A stretch of 64,000 nucleotides of DNA from Fimbriimonadales bacterium (GCA_026003075.1 BPGO01000002.1:1-64000); one strand, 5' to 3'. Counted from the first letter of the stretch, positions 46,823 to 56,242 are shown. Made by a program: numbers and translations. Notes: a model not told the origin generated them from the sequence alone.

Positions 46823-47383
46823 ATGGTTACAGAGCGTGCAGAAGTTCGTACTCAGACAGCGTGCGAGACGGTTGCGCCGTCGCGTTCGGCGTTACCGCCC
46901 TGGCTGATTTGGGGCGGGATGATCGGCTTGGTACAGATCTTTGCGATGGCGACCGTGCAGCCACTGGGCGTCTCCACGGCCTATCCCCAGTTTGTGGGCT
47001 GGCTCGTGGACAAGATTGCACCTGGATTCGCCGAGTCGCAGCCGTACCTCCAGAAAATCGGCGCGAAAATCGGTTGGGAAGTGATGTTGGTGCTCGGCTT
47101 AGCGTTGGGGGCGGCTCTTTCGAGTGTGCTGCCCGGAGGGCGCGCCACGGCTGCGTGTGAGTTGCCGAATGTGTTCCGCAGTGCGTGGGGGCGCGGATTC
47201 GCTGCGTTCCTCGGTGGATTCCTCATCCTGTTCGGGGCGCGCCTGGCAGGTGGATGCACTTCAGGGCATATGCTCAGCGGGATCGCGCAGCTGGCGCTCA
47301 GCGGGTTTTTATTCGGTGCGGCAGCCTTCACAACGGGTGTGCTGACTGCGAGCCTCTTGCTCGAACGCACGAATGGCTCATAA
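46823..47383 (+). CDS. YeeE/YedE family transport protein, first half
   Basis: 186 residues, GGAGG 10 nt before the ATG. About four membrane helices. The signature ARLAGGCTSGHMLSG holds the conserved Cys of the thiosulfate/sulfur-transport YeeE (TsuA) family. Typical bacterial YeeE is one chain of about 350 residues; here the job is split over two genes, so this half should pair with the product of 47400. Confidence 0.85.
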   Translation: MVTERAEVRTQTACETVAPSRSALPPWLIWGGMIGLVQIFAMATVQPLGVSTAYPQFVGWLVDKIAPGFAESQPYLQKIGAKIGWEVMLVLGLALGAALSSVLPGGRATAACELPNVFRSAWGRGFAAFLGGFLILFGARLAGGCTSGHMLSGIAQLALSGFLFGAAAFTTGVLTASLLLERTNGS

Positions 47384-47399
47384 GGAGGTAAATAGCGAG

Positions 47400-47951
47400 A
47401 TGGAAACCGTACAGATTCTGGGGTTAATTACGGGTGTACTCTTTGGCTTCGCGTTGCATCGTGCAGGATTCAGCCGTTGTGGGCTGGTGATGCGCGGGCT
47501 GGCGTTCCGTGACTTCACGATGCTCAAGGTGATGCTCACGGCAATCGCTGTCGGGATGGTGGGCGCGGCGCTGCTGGCGACCTTCGCGCCGGAGCATGCG
47601 CATCTGAAAGTGAAGCCGCTCTATGTGTGGGGTGTGCTTGTAGGCGGGTTGATTTTTGGCGTGGGGATGGCGATAGCAGGTTATTGTCCCGGCACGGCGC
47701 TGATTGGCTTGGGCAGCGGCGTGCGCGATGGCGTGCTCGCTGTTTTGGGCGGGCTGCTGGGCGCGTTTGTGTTTATCCTTGCCTATCCCACGCTGGAGCC
47801 GGTGCTCATAAAACCGCTGGATTTGGGCAAGCTGACCCTGCACGAAACGCTCCACCTTCCTTATCTGCCCACTGCGCTGGTGATGGCGGCGATTCTGGGC
47901 GGGATTGTGTTCTGGCTGAATCGGCTGGAGGCGCGAGCACGCACACAGTGA
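47400..47951 (+). CDS. YeeE/YedE family transport protein, second half
   Basis: 183 residues from ATG with GGAGG 11 nt upstream. About five helices; the motifs HRAGFSRCGLVMRGL and AGYCPGTALIGLGSG repeat the Cys-bearing YeeE pattern. It lies 16 nt after the first half. Together they probably move thiosulfate or another reduced sulfur compound, which could feed MetY. That link is inference. Confidence 0.85.
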   Translation: METVQILGLITGVLFGFALHRAGFSRCGLVMRGLAFRDFTMLKVMLTAIAVGMVGAALLATFAPEHAHLKVKPLYVWGVLVGGLIFGVGMAIAGYCPGTALIGLGSGVRDGVLAVLGGLLGAFVFILAYPTLEPVLIKPLDLGKLTLHETLHLPYLPTALVMAAILGGIVFWLNRLEARARTQ

Positions 47952-47971
47952 ACGCAGTGCTATGACGCAAT

Positions 47972-48002
47972 CCCCCCTCTCTCACGGCGTGGGAGCGGGG
48001 GG
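47972..48002. terminator. Hairpin between the YeeE genes and fusA
   Basis: CCCCCC (47972-47977) pairs with GGGGGG (47997-48002) and CTCTCAC (47979-47985) with GTGGGAG (47989-47995), one mismatch between. It lies between convergent genes, so it can serve both. Confidence 0.75.
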
Positions 48003-48018
48003 TTCACTGCTAAATCGC

Positions 48019-50109
48019 TTAGTGTTCTTGTGCTTCACGCTCGCGCTTGTATTTCTCGATTAATAGTTGCGCTACATTGGGGGGGGCTTCCTCGTAATGG
48101 GAGAAGCGTGTGCGGAATCGTCCGCGTCCGCGCGTAATGGAGCGCAACTCGAGCGCATAGCGGGTCATCTCGTTCATGGGCACATTGGCGCGAATAAGCT
48201 GCCTGCCGTTGCCCAAACTCTCGATGCCCAAGATGCGTCCACGCCTGCCGTTCAGGTCGCCCATTACATCGCCCGTGAAGGCTTCTGGCACATCGACCTC
48301 CACTTCCAGAATCGGCTCCAGAATCACGGGGGCTGCTTTCGCCGCGGCCTCTTGGAAAGCGAGGCTGCCCGCGATGCGGAACGCTTGATCGGACGAGTCC
48401 ACCTCGTGATAAGAGCCATCTACTACATTAATCTTGAAGTCCGTTGCGGGGAAGCCCGCCAGGATGCCCTTTTCGGCGGCTTCGCGAATGCCTTTCTCGA
48501 TGGCGGGGATGTAGTTCTTGGGGATTGCACCGCCGACGATGCTCTCGGTGAACTCGATTCCAGCGCCGCGCGGCAGCGGCTCCATGTTGATAAAGCAGTG
48601 TCCGTACTGTCCGCGCCCACCCGTTTGACGCTTGAACTTGCCTTCGACTCGCTGCACGGGGCGAGTAATCGTCTCGCGATAGGGGATGCGCAACTCTACC
48701 GTCTCGACTTCCGTGTTGAACTTGCGCTTGAGCTTTTCGATAATGACCTCCAGGTGCAGGTCGCCCATGCCCGAGAGCAGGGTCTGTCCCGTTTCGGGGT
48801 CGCGTCGCGCGTGGAAGGTGGGGTCTTCTTCCTGCAGGCGGGCGAGCGCGGGTCCCATGCGGTCTTCGTCGGCTTTGGACTTGGCGACGACAGCGACCGT
48901 GTAGATCGGTTCGGGCATTTTAATCGGTTCGATGGCAACAGGGCGGCTCTTGTCGCAGAGAGTATGCCCGGTGCCCGTCTCCTGCAGCTTCGCTACCACG
49001 CCGATATCGCCTGCGCGCACTTCGGTCGTGGCAATCTGGTTCTTCCCGCGCAGATAGAATACTTGCCCGATGCGCTCGTCGCGCTCTTTCTGGGCGTTGT
49101 AGACCTGTGAGTCCCCCTTGAGCGTGCCCGAGTAGACCCGGAAGAAGGTCAGTTTACCGACAAAGGGGTCGGCGGTCGTTTTGAATACGAATGCCGCTAA
49201 AGGTGCGCTGGGGTCTGGCTTGAGTTCAATGGGTTCGTCCTTGCGTAGGTCTCGGGCGATGGGCGCAGGCGCTTCGGCAGGGCTGGGCGCGAGCTCGACA
49301 ACCGCCTGCAGCAGGGGAGCCAGCCCTTCGCCCAACGCTGCGGAACCGCACAACACGGGCACAATCTGTCCTGTGCGCACGCCCTCATGGAACGCATGAA
49401 CGAGTTCCTCATCCGTGAGGGTCTCGCCGCTAAGGTATTTTTCCAACAAGACATCGTCGGTTTCGGCGGCGGCTTCCATCACCAACTCGCGAGCGCGTTC
49501 GACCAGCTCTTTTACCTCGTCGGGGACAGGCGACGCCGTGATGTCGCGATCTTTGCCGAGGTATGCTTTTTGATGGAGTACATCCACAACGCCTTTGAAT
49601 TGCGCCTCTGCCCCGATGGGCACTTGCAAGGGCACAATCCGATTGCCGTAGATGCTGCGGAGATGGTTCACCAGCCCGCGGTAGTCCGCTCCATCGCGTT
49701 CCATCTTGTTGACGAAGATGAAACGGGGCAGTTTCCGCGCTTCGCACAGCTCCCAAGCGTTTTCGAAGCCGACCTCCAACTCCGCCTGCGCGGGCGCGAC
49801 CAGCACGGCGGCGTCCACCACCTGCAACGCGCTATAGAGCTCGCCAATGAAATCGGGGAAACCGGGCGTGTCCAGCAAATTAATTTTATGTCCATCCCAC
49901 TCGATAGGCAGCAGCGTCGTACTGAGGCTGATTTTGCGGCGCTGCTCGTCGGGGTCGAAGTCTGAGGTCGTATTGCCCGATTCAATCGTGCCGACTCGGT
50001 CGATATGCCCAGCCATGTACAGTAGATGCTCGGCGAGCGTCGTTTTGCCGCTGCCACCATGTCCCGCCAACGCTACATTGCGAATCTGCTCCGGCGCGTA
50101 CTGTTTCAT
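48019..50109 (-). CDS. Elongation factor G-like GTPase (EF-G2 type)
   Basis: 696 residues with all EF-G domains. G1 is GHGGSGKTT (residues 16-24) rather than the GHIDAGKTT of the main EF-G. G3 is DTPGF, G4 NKMERDGAD. Domains IV and V follow (FVFKTTADPFVGKLTFFRVY; GRRGRILG). This G1 form marks the second EF-G class found beside a canonical EF-G in Thermus and others. Translocation or recycling in special conditions is likely. No ribosomal operon is near. AGGAG before the ATG. Confidence 0.9.
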   Translation of the reverse strand: MKQYAPEQIRNVALAGHGGSGKTTLAEHLLYMAGHIDRVGTIESGNTTSDFDPDEQRRKISLSTTLLPIEWDGHKINLLDTPGFPDFIGELYSALQVVDAAVLVAPAQAELEVGFENAWELCEARKLPRFIFVNKMERDGADYRGLVNHLRSIYGNRIVPLQVPIGAEAQFKGVVDVLHQKAYLGKDRDITASPVPDEVKELVERARELVMEAAAETDDVLLEKYLSGETLTDEELVHAFHEGVRTGQIVPVLCGSAALGEGLAPLLQAVVELAPSPAEAPAPIARDLRKDEPIELKPDPSAPLAAFVFKTTADPFVGKLTFFRVYSGTLKGDSQVYNAQKERDERIGQVFYLRGKNQIATTEVRAGDIGVVAKLQETGTGHTLCDKSRPVAIEPIKMPEPIYTVAVVAKSKADEDRMGPALARLQEEDPTFHARRDPETGQTLLSGMGDLHLEVIIEKLKRKFNTEVETVELRIPYRETITRPVQRVEGKFKRQTGGRGQYGHCFINMEPLPRGAGIEFTESIVGGAIPKNYIPAIEKGIREAAEKGILAGFPATDFKINVVDGSYHEVDSSDQAFRIAGSLAFQEAAAKAAPVILEPILEVEVDVPEAFTGDVMGDLNGRRGRILGIESLGNGRQLIRANVPMNEMTRYALELRSITRGRGRFRTRFSHYEEAPPNVAQLLIEKYKREREAQEH

Positions 50110-50248
50110 GTTATGACTCCTGCCTATGAGATTTCGTGATAAAATTAAGCCTCCTGCTTGAGGCAGTGAGGCTACTCCTTCGCCATCGATGCCTGCGCCC
50201 CAGTGTGCTATATTATGCCCAATTCTGACGGGGTAAAGTCAAGGGGTT

Positions 50249-50456
50249 CAGGGTGTTGTTCGGAAATTCCCTTTGCGAGGGGCAGCCACACAGGTCTGCC
50301 CGTACCGATTGCGCAGGGTGGGCTGTAGGGGCGCACCGGTGCGTGCCATTCTATTCTCCGTTTTTTCGGACACCCTCCCTTGCTCTTGACCGACGGAATC
50401 CCGTGGCTTGAACCGTCTTATCCCAGCGTTTCCCTACAGGGACACGACTGTCCCTG
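50249..50456. repeat. REP-like inverted repeats in a 429-bp gene-free stretch
   Basis: Between the divergent genes 50110 and 50538 there is no coding sequence. It holds GGGCAG/CTGCCC with a 10-nt loop (about 50281-50302), the 12-bp palindrome CGCACCGGTGCG (50332-50343), and a perfect 8-bp hairpin CAGGGACA-CGAC-TGTCCCTG (50437-50456). Such clusters resemble REP or MITE-type intergenic repeats. Confidence 0.6.
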
Positions 50457-50488
50457 CTACACGATTTTTCGAACCCCCTCGCTCCGTA

Positions 50489-50516
50489 TTGACTTTCGCG
50501 TCCGCTGAGGTATACT
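50489..50516 (+). promoter_or_regulatory. Sigma-70 type promoter of the coiled-coil gene
   Basis: TTGACT (50489-50494), 16-bp spacer, TATACT (50511-50516). The best-looking promoter in the window, 22 nt before the ATG at 50539. Confidence 0.8.
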
Positions 50517-50538
50517 TGGCAGTGTTGGGGGTACCGAC

Positions 50539-52377
50539 ATGGCGTTGAACGCTTTGAATTGGGTGGATCGCCTGCGCCCGTACCGGCGACGGGTGCGTCT
50601 CTTGCTGGCATGGCGCTATGGCGCAATGGCTGGGATCGCAGGGGCGCTCATCGCCACACTGCTTAGCCTGCTCGATTGGCGTGGGATCTTGACAATTTAC
50701 CCATGGCAACTGATGGCGTGCGTGCTGCTCGGTGTGCTGATGGGCACGGTGTATGCCCTGCTGATTCGCGTCTCGGATGCCGCAGTGGCGCAACTGATTG
50801 ACCGACGCGCGGGACTCAAAGACCGCTTGCAGACCGCGATGGAGCATACTGATGGCGTCCATCTGTTCGACCAACCCCTGATTGAGGACGCCCAGAATGC
50901 TTTGCAGTATGCGAACCCCCGCCAGATTCTGCGCCCGCAGTTCGGCAAGTGGCAAAAACTGTTTGTCGGCTCGATCGCGTTGCTGCTGGTGATGCATTTC
51001 CTCCCGCAAATCTTGGCGGTTGTCGTGCCTGAGCGACGCGAGGAACAGAAAGAGATCAAGCAGGCAGCCGAAGAGATTCAAGAGGTCGCCAAACCGATTC
51101 TGGAGGAGGCGAAAAAAACCGACGCGGATGAGCTGACCAAGCGTATTGCGCAGAATGTGGAACTCTACAATAAGCGCGCCCGTGAAGCGAGGATGACCAA
51201 GCAAGAGGCGTTGCTCCGCTACAACGAAATCATGGAGCAAGCCCGCAAACTGGAACAGCAGAACCAGAAAAAACTGGAGCAACTCCACCAACAGGCGCAA
51301 ACCGCAGGCGAGCAACTCGAAAAACTCGCCCAGAAACAGAACCCTGCCGACCTGAACCCTGAACTGAAGCAACTGATGCAGCAGATGCAATCGGAAATGC
51401 AGCGCCTCCAGCAACAGCTGCAGTCGAATCAGGACATGCAAGGGCGACCTCTCAGCGCAGAGCAGCGGGCTATGCTCCAGCAGCAGCTCCAGCGGCTCCA
51501 AGCCACCATGCGGGCGATGCAGCAGTCCAACCAAGCGAACCTGCAAAGCCAAATGAGCGAACTCCAACGCAAAATCGACGAACTGCAACGGCAACTCCAG
51601 TCGGGCAAAGATGCGCAGGGCAACCCCCTCACCAAAGAGCAGATGGAGCAACTCAAGAAACAACTCGAATCGCTCCAGCAGCAGATGCGCGCGCTGCAAC
51701 TCTCCAAAGAGGCGCAAGAATTCATGCGGAAACTGCAGGAAGCGCTGCGCAACGACCCCGCCTTCAAAGAGGCGATGGAGCATATGCGCAAACTCGCCGA
51801 GCAGATGCAACAGATGCAACGCGAAACCGATCCCCAACAACGCAAACTGACCCAAGAGGAAATTGAGCAACGCCTCAAAGAGCTTGAGAAAAAACTGGAG
51901 GAGCTGGCGAAGAAGTATCAGTCCGACGAGCAAATCCGCGAGTTGGCACGCCAAATGCTGGAGCAAATCAAGCAGATGCGAGAACTGAGCCAGTGTCAAG
52001 GAGCGTGCATAGGGCTGGGCTTAGGAACCTGCTTTGGGATGGGCTTCGGCGGGGGCGGCACAAAGCAAAAACAAGCATGGGACAAAGGCGACTACTTCGG
52101 TCAGCCCGAATTGTTCAACCAGGGCGATAAGCAGCCCGAGCTAAAAATCCCGATGAAAGATCAAGCAATTAGTGGTCAGCCGCCGCTGGTTCCCGGCGCA
52201 GGCGACTATATGGACTACGAAGCGCCGCCCACTCCGGGCAGCAGCGCGGTTCCACTGACGCAGGCGTTGCCGACCTATCAGAAAAAAGCCGAACAGGCGT
52301 TGAGCCAGCAAAACGTACCCCCCGCTGAACGGAAGCGCGTGAAACGCTACTTCGAATCGCTTCAAGGCGGGAAGTAG
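50539..52377 (+). CDS. Membrane protein with long Gln-rich coiled coil
   Basis: 612 residues. Two N-terminal membrane helices (25-45, 58-80), another at about 148-165, then a very long charged and Gln-rich coiled coil (about 170-490) with many Met and Leu. A small Cys/Gly segment (CQGACIGLGLGTCFG) follows and a Pro-rich tail ending in AEQALSQQNVPPAERKRVKRY. That tail resembles proteins found beside MoxR/von Willebrand Bat-type genes in Planctomycetes; none is here. Function unknown; a membrane-anchored spacer or scaffold is plausible. Confidence 0.68.
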   Translation: MALNALNWVDRLRPYRRRVRLLLAWRYGAMAGIAGALIATLLSLLDWRGILTIYPWQLMACVLLGVLMGTVYALLIRVSDAAVAQLIDRRAGLKDRLQTAMEHTDGVHLFDQPLIEDAQNALQYANPRQILRPQFGKWQKLFVGSIALLLVMHFLPQILAVVVPERREEQKEIKQAAEEIQEVAKPILEEAKKTDADELTKRIAQNVELYNKRAREARMTKQEALLRYNEIMEQARKLEQQNQKKLEQLHQQAQTAGEQLEKLAQKQNPADLNPELKQLMQQMQSEMQRLQQQLQSNQDMQGRPLSAEQRAMLQQQLQRLQATMRAMQQSNQANLQSQMSELQRKIDELQRQLQSGKDAQGNPLTKEQMEQLKKQLESLQQQMRALQLSKEAQEFMRKLQEALRNDPAFKEAMEHMRKLAEQMQQMQRETDPQQRKLTQEEIEQRLKELEKKLEELAKKYQSDEQIRELARQMLEQIKQMRELSQCQGACIGLGLGTCFGMGFGGGGTKQKQAWDKGDYFGQPELFNQGDKQPELKIPMKDQAISGQPPLVPGAGDYMDYEAPPTPGSSAVPLTQALPTYQKKAEQALSQQNVPPAERKRVKRYFESLQGGK

Positions 52378-52421
52378 AACCCCAGAGAGGAATCGGGTGG
52401 CTTTGAGCGTATCTATCCGCT

Positions 52422-54182
52422 ATGAGCTGCGGGAGATGGGGCTGGGTATGCGCACTGACGCTCGGGATCGCGACCGCGCAGGTCGCAAGTGAGCGCGTGG
52501 GGGTTGTGAGCGCTGGTAATAATCTGGCAGTGCGCCCCGCGCCGTGCAGCGCAACCATACTGGGAACCGTGCAGGCAGGGATGGACGGCGTCGTTCAGGG
52601 CGCAAGCCAGAACTGCAACAACCTGACTTGGCTCCCTGTGGCGTGGGCGAATCAATTGCAGGGCTGGTCTGCGACAGGCGCGAGCGGAACCAATTATCTT
52701 GCGCCCCTGGCGGGGCAAGGTGTGTTCCCCAATGTCGCCGCGCCGCTGGCGTATCCCGTGCGGGTCGGTCCGAACGCCTCCGCTCTGAATGTGCGCACTG
52801 GACCAGGCACCGAGTACTCGATTGTCGTTTCCAAACCGGCAGGTGCGACCGGCTGGGCATTTGAAGCTTACAACAATACCGCGACCAACACGGTCTGGTG
52901 GAAAGTCCGCTGGGACGATGGCGTGGTGGGCTGGTCGGCAGAAGCTGTGCGCGGAGCGGGCGTTTATCTTTCTTTGGCGGGCGCGCCGCGCCTGAAGTAT
53001 CAGGTGAACTTGCAGGTGCTGGGCGCGCCAAGTGTAGCCCTCACCGTTAGCCCTGCCGATATGAATCTCGGAACGACCGAGTTGATCGCGCCCGCAAATC
53101 TGGTCTACCTTGCGGGGCAGATTGTCACGCTGACGGCGCCTGATGTCGCTCCCAACGGTGCAACCTTTAGCCGCTGGATTGTGAACGGCGCCCCGCACAC
53201 CCGCCGCACGATTACCCTGCGTCAAGCGCAACACTATCGTATCGCGCTGGTCTATAGTCCTGCGATTCCCGCCAGTGAAGATGAGTTCCTGCGCAGTTTG
53301 GTCGCTCCGTGGCGGCAGGGTCAGGTCTGGCTCCCGTCCACTTACGACACCCACGCGAGCGGCAACCCGCAGTTCGCGGTGGATTTCAACCGCCTCTCCA
53401 GCGCACGCAGTAGTTGCCCCTTCTACAACGGCTTCCTGCAGGACTGCAACGAGCCGATGCTGGCGTCGCACTGGGGACGGGTCTACACCCGTGCGCAGAG
53501 CGGTTGCACAGGCTATGGCAACTACGCGGTGGTGGTGAGCAATGTGCGACAGCCCGGCGCCAGCAACACTTACCTCGCCACGATTTATGCGCACTTGAAC
53601 TACTTTCTGGCTCCGAATGGCGCGGTGGTGGACGCGGGCGCACCGATTGGACGGCTGGGTAGCACGGGCAGCTCTTCGGGACCGCATCTGCATTACGAAG
53701 TACGCTATGTGACGGTCTCGGGCGGCACGCTCACGCTGGGGACGCGCTTGCAGGTGCTGAACAACCCGCGCATTCGGCTTAGCGGGCAGCCACTGCAGGT
53801 AGATTTTAACTGTCCGATTTCCGGCTTGGGCTACGGCGGTCCTGCGATCACGGGCACGGCGCCGCTTGGAACCCTGCCTGCGAATATCGAGCCGCCCTGC
53901 ACGCCCTACAACTGCCCCAGCGGTTTGACCGAGCAAGGCGACCTACCCGATTTTGAACCCAGCCGCTGCACTGGCGACCTGCCTGAAACGCTCACACTCT
54001 ACTTGGCGGATGTCAACGGCGACGGCTGCGTGGATGACGCCGACCTCCTCAGCGTGCTGCTTGCGTTCGGCGAGGCGCGCGACAGTGGCGAGGACATCAA
54101 CTGGGACGGCATCGTTGATGACGCCGATCTCCTGCAAGTCTTGCTCGACTTCGGGCAGGGGTGCATCTCACAAGACTCGTAG
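52422..54182 (+). CDS. Secreted SH3-like/M23 peptidase with dockerin domain
   Basis: 586 residues: signal peptide (1-20, TAQV), two SH3-like wall-binding units (about 25-90 and 105-185, NLAVRPAP and LNVRTGPGTEY), and a beta domain. The M23 domain has YDTHASGNPQFAVDF and GPHLHYE (the HxH zinc motif). A Pro/Cys-rich linker leads to a dockerin-like end with DVNGDGCVDDADL and DINWDGIVDDADL, closing FGQGC plus five residues. It should cut peptidoglycan cross-links or act as an anchored binder. The dockerin matches the protein at 4457. No clear ribosome site. Confidence 0.85.
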   Translation: MSCGRWGWVCALTLGIATAQVASERVGVVSAGNNLAVRPAPCSATILGTVQAGMDGVVQGASQNCNNLTWLPVAWANQLQGWSATGASGTNYLAPLAGQGVFPNVAAPLAYPVRVGPNASALNVRTGPGTEYSIVVSKPAGATGWAFEAYNNTATNTVWWKVRWDDGVVGWSAEAVRGAGVYLSLAGAPRLKYQVNLQVLGAPSVALTVSPADMNLGTTELIAPANLVYLAGQIVTLTAPDVAPNGATFSRWIVNGAPHTRRTITLRQAQHYRIALVYSPAIPASEDEFLRSLVAPWRQGQVWLPSTYDTHASGNPQFAVDFNRLSSARSSCPFYNGFLQDCNEPMLASHWGRVYTRAQSGCTGYGNYAVVVSNVRQPGASNTYLATIYAHLNYFLAPNGAVVDAGAPIGRLGSTGSSSGPHLHYEVRYVTVSGGTLTLGTRLQVLNNPRIRLSGQPLQVDFNCPISGLGYGGPAITGTAPLGTLPANIEPPCTPYNCPSGLTEQGDLPDFEPSRCTGDLPETLTLYLADVNGDGCVDDADLLSVLLAFGEARDSGEDINWDGIVDDADLLQVLLDFGQGCISQDS

Positions 54183-54224
54183 CGTCCTACAGGAATCCGT
54201 CGCGCGTGAGCGAACCATGCTGCC

Positions 54225-55172
54225 GTGCAAACACTTTTCGCAGCGACCTGGTGGTTCGGACGGATTGGTGTTGAGGCGGCGCAGCGACGGTGGGAAGAGT
54301 CGCAAGAGAGCGACTTGGCGTTGCGCTTGTTGGATGCGGTGGTGGAAGGCGCGGCGGCGGTTGAACGCGACCCGCAAGTGATGTCGGTCGGCTACGGCGG
54401 CTTGCCAAACCGCGACGGCGAGGTGGAGCTGGACGCAGCCGTAATGGAGGGCGCGCGTCTGCGAATCGGGGCGGTAGCCAGCGTGCGGGGCATTCTGCCT
54501 GCGATTTACCTCGCGCGTACGGTCATGGAACGCACCCCGCATGTGATGCTGGTGGGCGACGGCGCCATCCGATTCGCGCTTCAACAGGGCTACGAGCCGC
54601 AGCAGTTGCTGACCGCCGAAGCCCTGCGTCGCTGGCAGGAGTGGCGTAAGCAGCGCACCGCGCCCAAAGAGGTCTCCACCGAGCGTAGCGACGACCCTGA
54701 GGATGTGCGCGTCAGCCAAGCATGGCATGCCCGTCAACCTGCCGAATCACACGATACCGTCGGTGTGTTGGGATGGAACGCAGGGCACTTGGTCGTCGCT
54801 TGCACCACCAGCGGGCTGGCGTGGAAAATGCCTGGTAGGGTAGGCGACTCGCCGATTGTGGGCGCCGGTCTCTACGCGGATAACGAGGCGGGCGCGGCGG
54901 TCTGTACAGGCGTTGGCGAGGAAATCTGGCGGTTCGCCTTAGCCACGCGCGTAGTAGAAGCGATGCGGGCAGGCTATTCCGCGCAGCAAGCGTGCCAACG
55001 TAGTATCGAGTTTATGCTCCGTCGCCTGCCCGATGTGGCGGTGCATCAGTGCGCCGTGATGGCGATTCGCGCTGACGGCGATTTTGGGCTTGCCGCCACC
55101 CAGCCGGAAAAGTTCGAGGCGTTCACCGCACGCGACGGCGTTATTGAGCGGCGCCGAGCCAGTCGTGAGTAA
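54225..55172 (+). CDS. Glycosylasparaginase / isoaspartyl peptidase-like enzyme
   Basis: 315 residues, Ntn-hydrolase fold. N-terminal half has MSVGYGGLPNRDGEVELDA and IGAVASVRGI. The self-cleavage site HDT-V (Thr178 as new N-terminal nucleophile) is followed by GRVGDSPIVGAGLYAD, as in N4-(beta-GlcNAc)-L-asparaginases. It should hydrolyse Asn-linked sugar stubs or beta-aspartyl peptides. No signal peptide. The start is a GTG with weak upstream signal. Confidence 0.88.
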   Translation: MQTLFAATWWFGRIGVEAAQRRWEESQESDLALRLLDAVVEGAAAVERDPQVMSVGYGGLPNRDGEVELDAAVMEGARLRIGAVASVRGILPAIYLARTVMERTPHVMLVGDGAIRFALQQGYEPQQLLTAEALRRWQEWRKQRTAPKEVSTERSDDPEDVRVSQAWHARQPAESHDTVGVLGWNAGHLVVACTTSGLAWKMPGRVGDSPIVGAGLYADNEAGAAVCTGVGEEIWRFALATRVVEAMRAGYSAQQACQRSIEFMLRRLPDVAVHQCAVMAIRADGDFGLAATQPEKFEAFTARDGVIERRRASRE

Positions 55173-55178
55173 GCGACG

Positions 55179-55937
55179 CTACACGGCGCGGGCGCTACTC
55201 TCGGGAATCAAGCGATAGCAGACCAGCCCTTGGTGTTCCTCGCGCAATGCCAAGCCCTGTTGGGTCAGTTGCTCCAAGTAGTCCCGGGCTTCGGCAAGCG
55301 GCATCTGGAGCATGAGGCTGGCTTCGGCAGGGGTAATCATGCCGCCGTTGCGCATGGCGTGTGCAATGAGCATCCGCTCGTGTTGGCGAGGGGCTTCCAC
55401 TTTCTGCTCTTTATATCCCTGCCAAAACAGCCAACCCCCTATAGCGGTCATCGCCCACAGCAATAGGGTATAACTCAGCATCGCACCCCAGCCTGGGCGC
55501 CCCCCTATCCAACCATTTTGCAGGCGAAACCAGGCATCATCGGCGAATCGCCCTGCCAAGAGCACAATCACGATAGCGCCTGAAACCGCCAGCGCACCGC
55601 CAATCGCCTGCTTCCACAAGTAAGGCGGCAAAGCCTGCACGGCGGTGGGCATAAGCGCGAGGTCGCCCCTTTTGGAAAGGGCGGTTCGAATCGCCGCATG
55701 CATACTGGTGATGTGGTACCCCGCTATTGCAGGCACGATAGCCAGCCAGAGGGGGTCGCCCAAATTGTTACTAACACCCTCAAGCAATAACGCCCACAGA
55801 ACAACGGCGCCGCCGAGCCACAGTAGCGCACGCCCCAGAAGACCTTGCAAGAGATGCCCTAACCCCGGCAACACCAACGACGCCAGACCATACTCCCAAT
55901 AAGGGTTCAAACTCCCTGCGTGTAGTTGCACTGTCAT
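55179..55937 (-). CDS. Membrane protein with C-terminal winged-helix-like domain
   Basis: 252 residues from ATG with AGGAGGGTG just upstream. Six or so membrane helices in the first 180 residues, then a soluble ~75-residue tail (MLIAHAMRNGGMITPAEASL, EARDYLEQLTQQGLALRE) shaped like a winged helix. That tail could bind DNA or protein. No named family. It faces the asparaginase-like gene tail to tail. Confidence 0.65.
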   Translation of the reverse strand: MTVQLHAGSLNPYWEYGLASLVLPGLGHLLQGLLGRALLWLGGAVVLWALLLEGVSNNLGDPLWLAIVPAIAGYHITSMHAAIRTALSKRGDLALMPTAVQALPPYLWKQAIGGALAVSGAIVIVLLAGRFADDAWFRLQNGWIGGRPGWGAMLSYTLLLWAMTAIGGWLFWQGYKEQKVEAPRQHERMLIAHAMRNGGMITPAEASLMLQMPLAEARDYLEQLTQQGLALREEHQGLVCYRLIPESSARAV

Positions 55938-56090
55938 CACCCTCCTGTTTGTAAGATAATTCTACCTATCAGATTCGGCATTTAAGTCGCGATGAAACGG
56001 GGGATTCGTGAAATCTGCCTGCCCTGGAACCACTTGCACAGGGGGTTAGATGTTTTGGGGAGCAGGCGTTAATAAGGGCAATTGGGTACT

Positions 56091-56166
<76 letters not shown>

Positions 56167-56167
56167 A

Positions 56168-56210
56168 CGCCGTCGCCCTCATGATACCCGACGGCGTCCC
56201 GCGATTGCAA
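56168..56210 (-). promoter_or_regulatory. tRNA-Ala promoter with inverted repeat around -10
   Basis: On the minus strand TTGCAA (56210-56205), 18-bp spacer, TATCAT (56186-56181). An 8-bp inverted repeat, CGCCGTCG (56168-56175) and CGACGGCG (56189-56196), brackets the -10. Confidence 0.5.
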
Positions 56211-56242
56211 GAGGAGGAAAAAAAACGCCTATGCTCCCTGCG

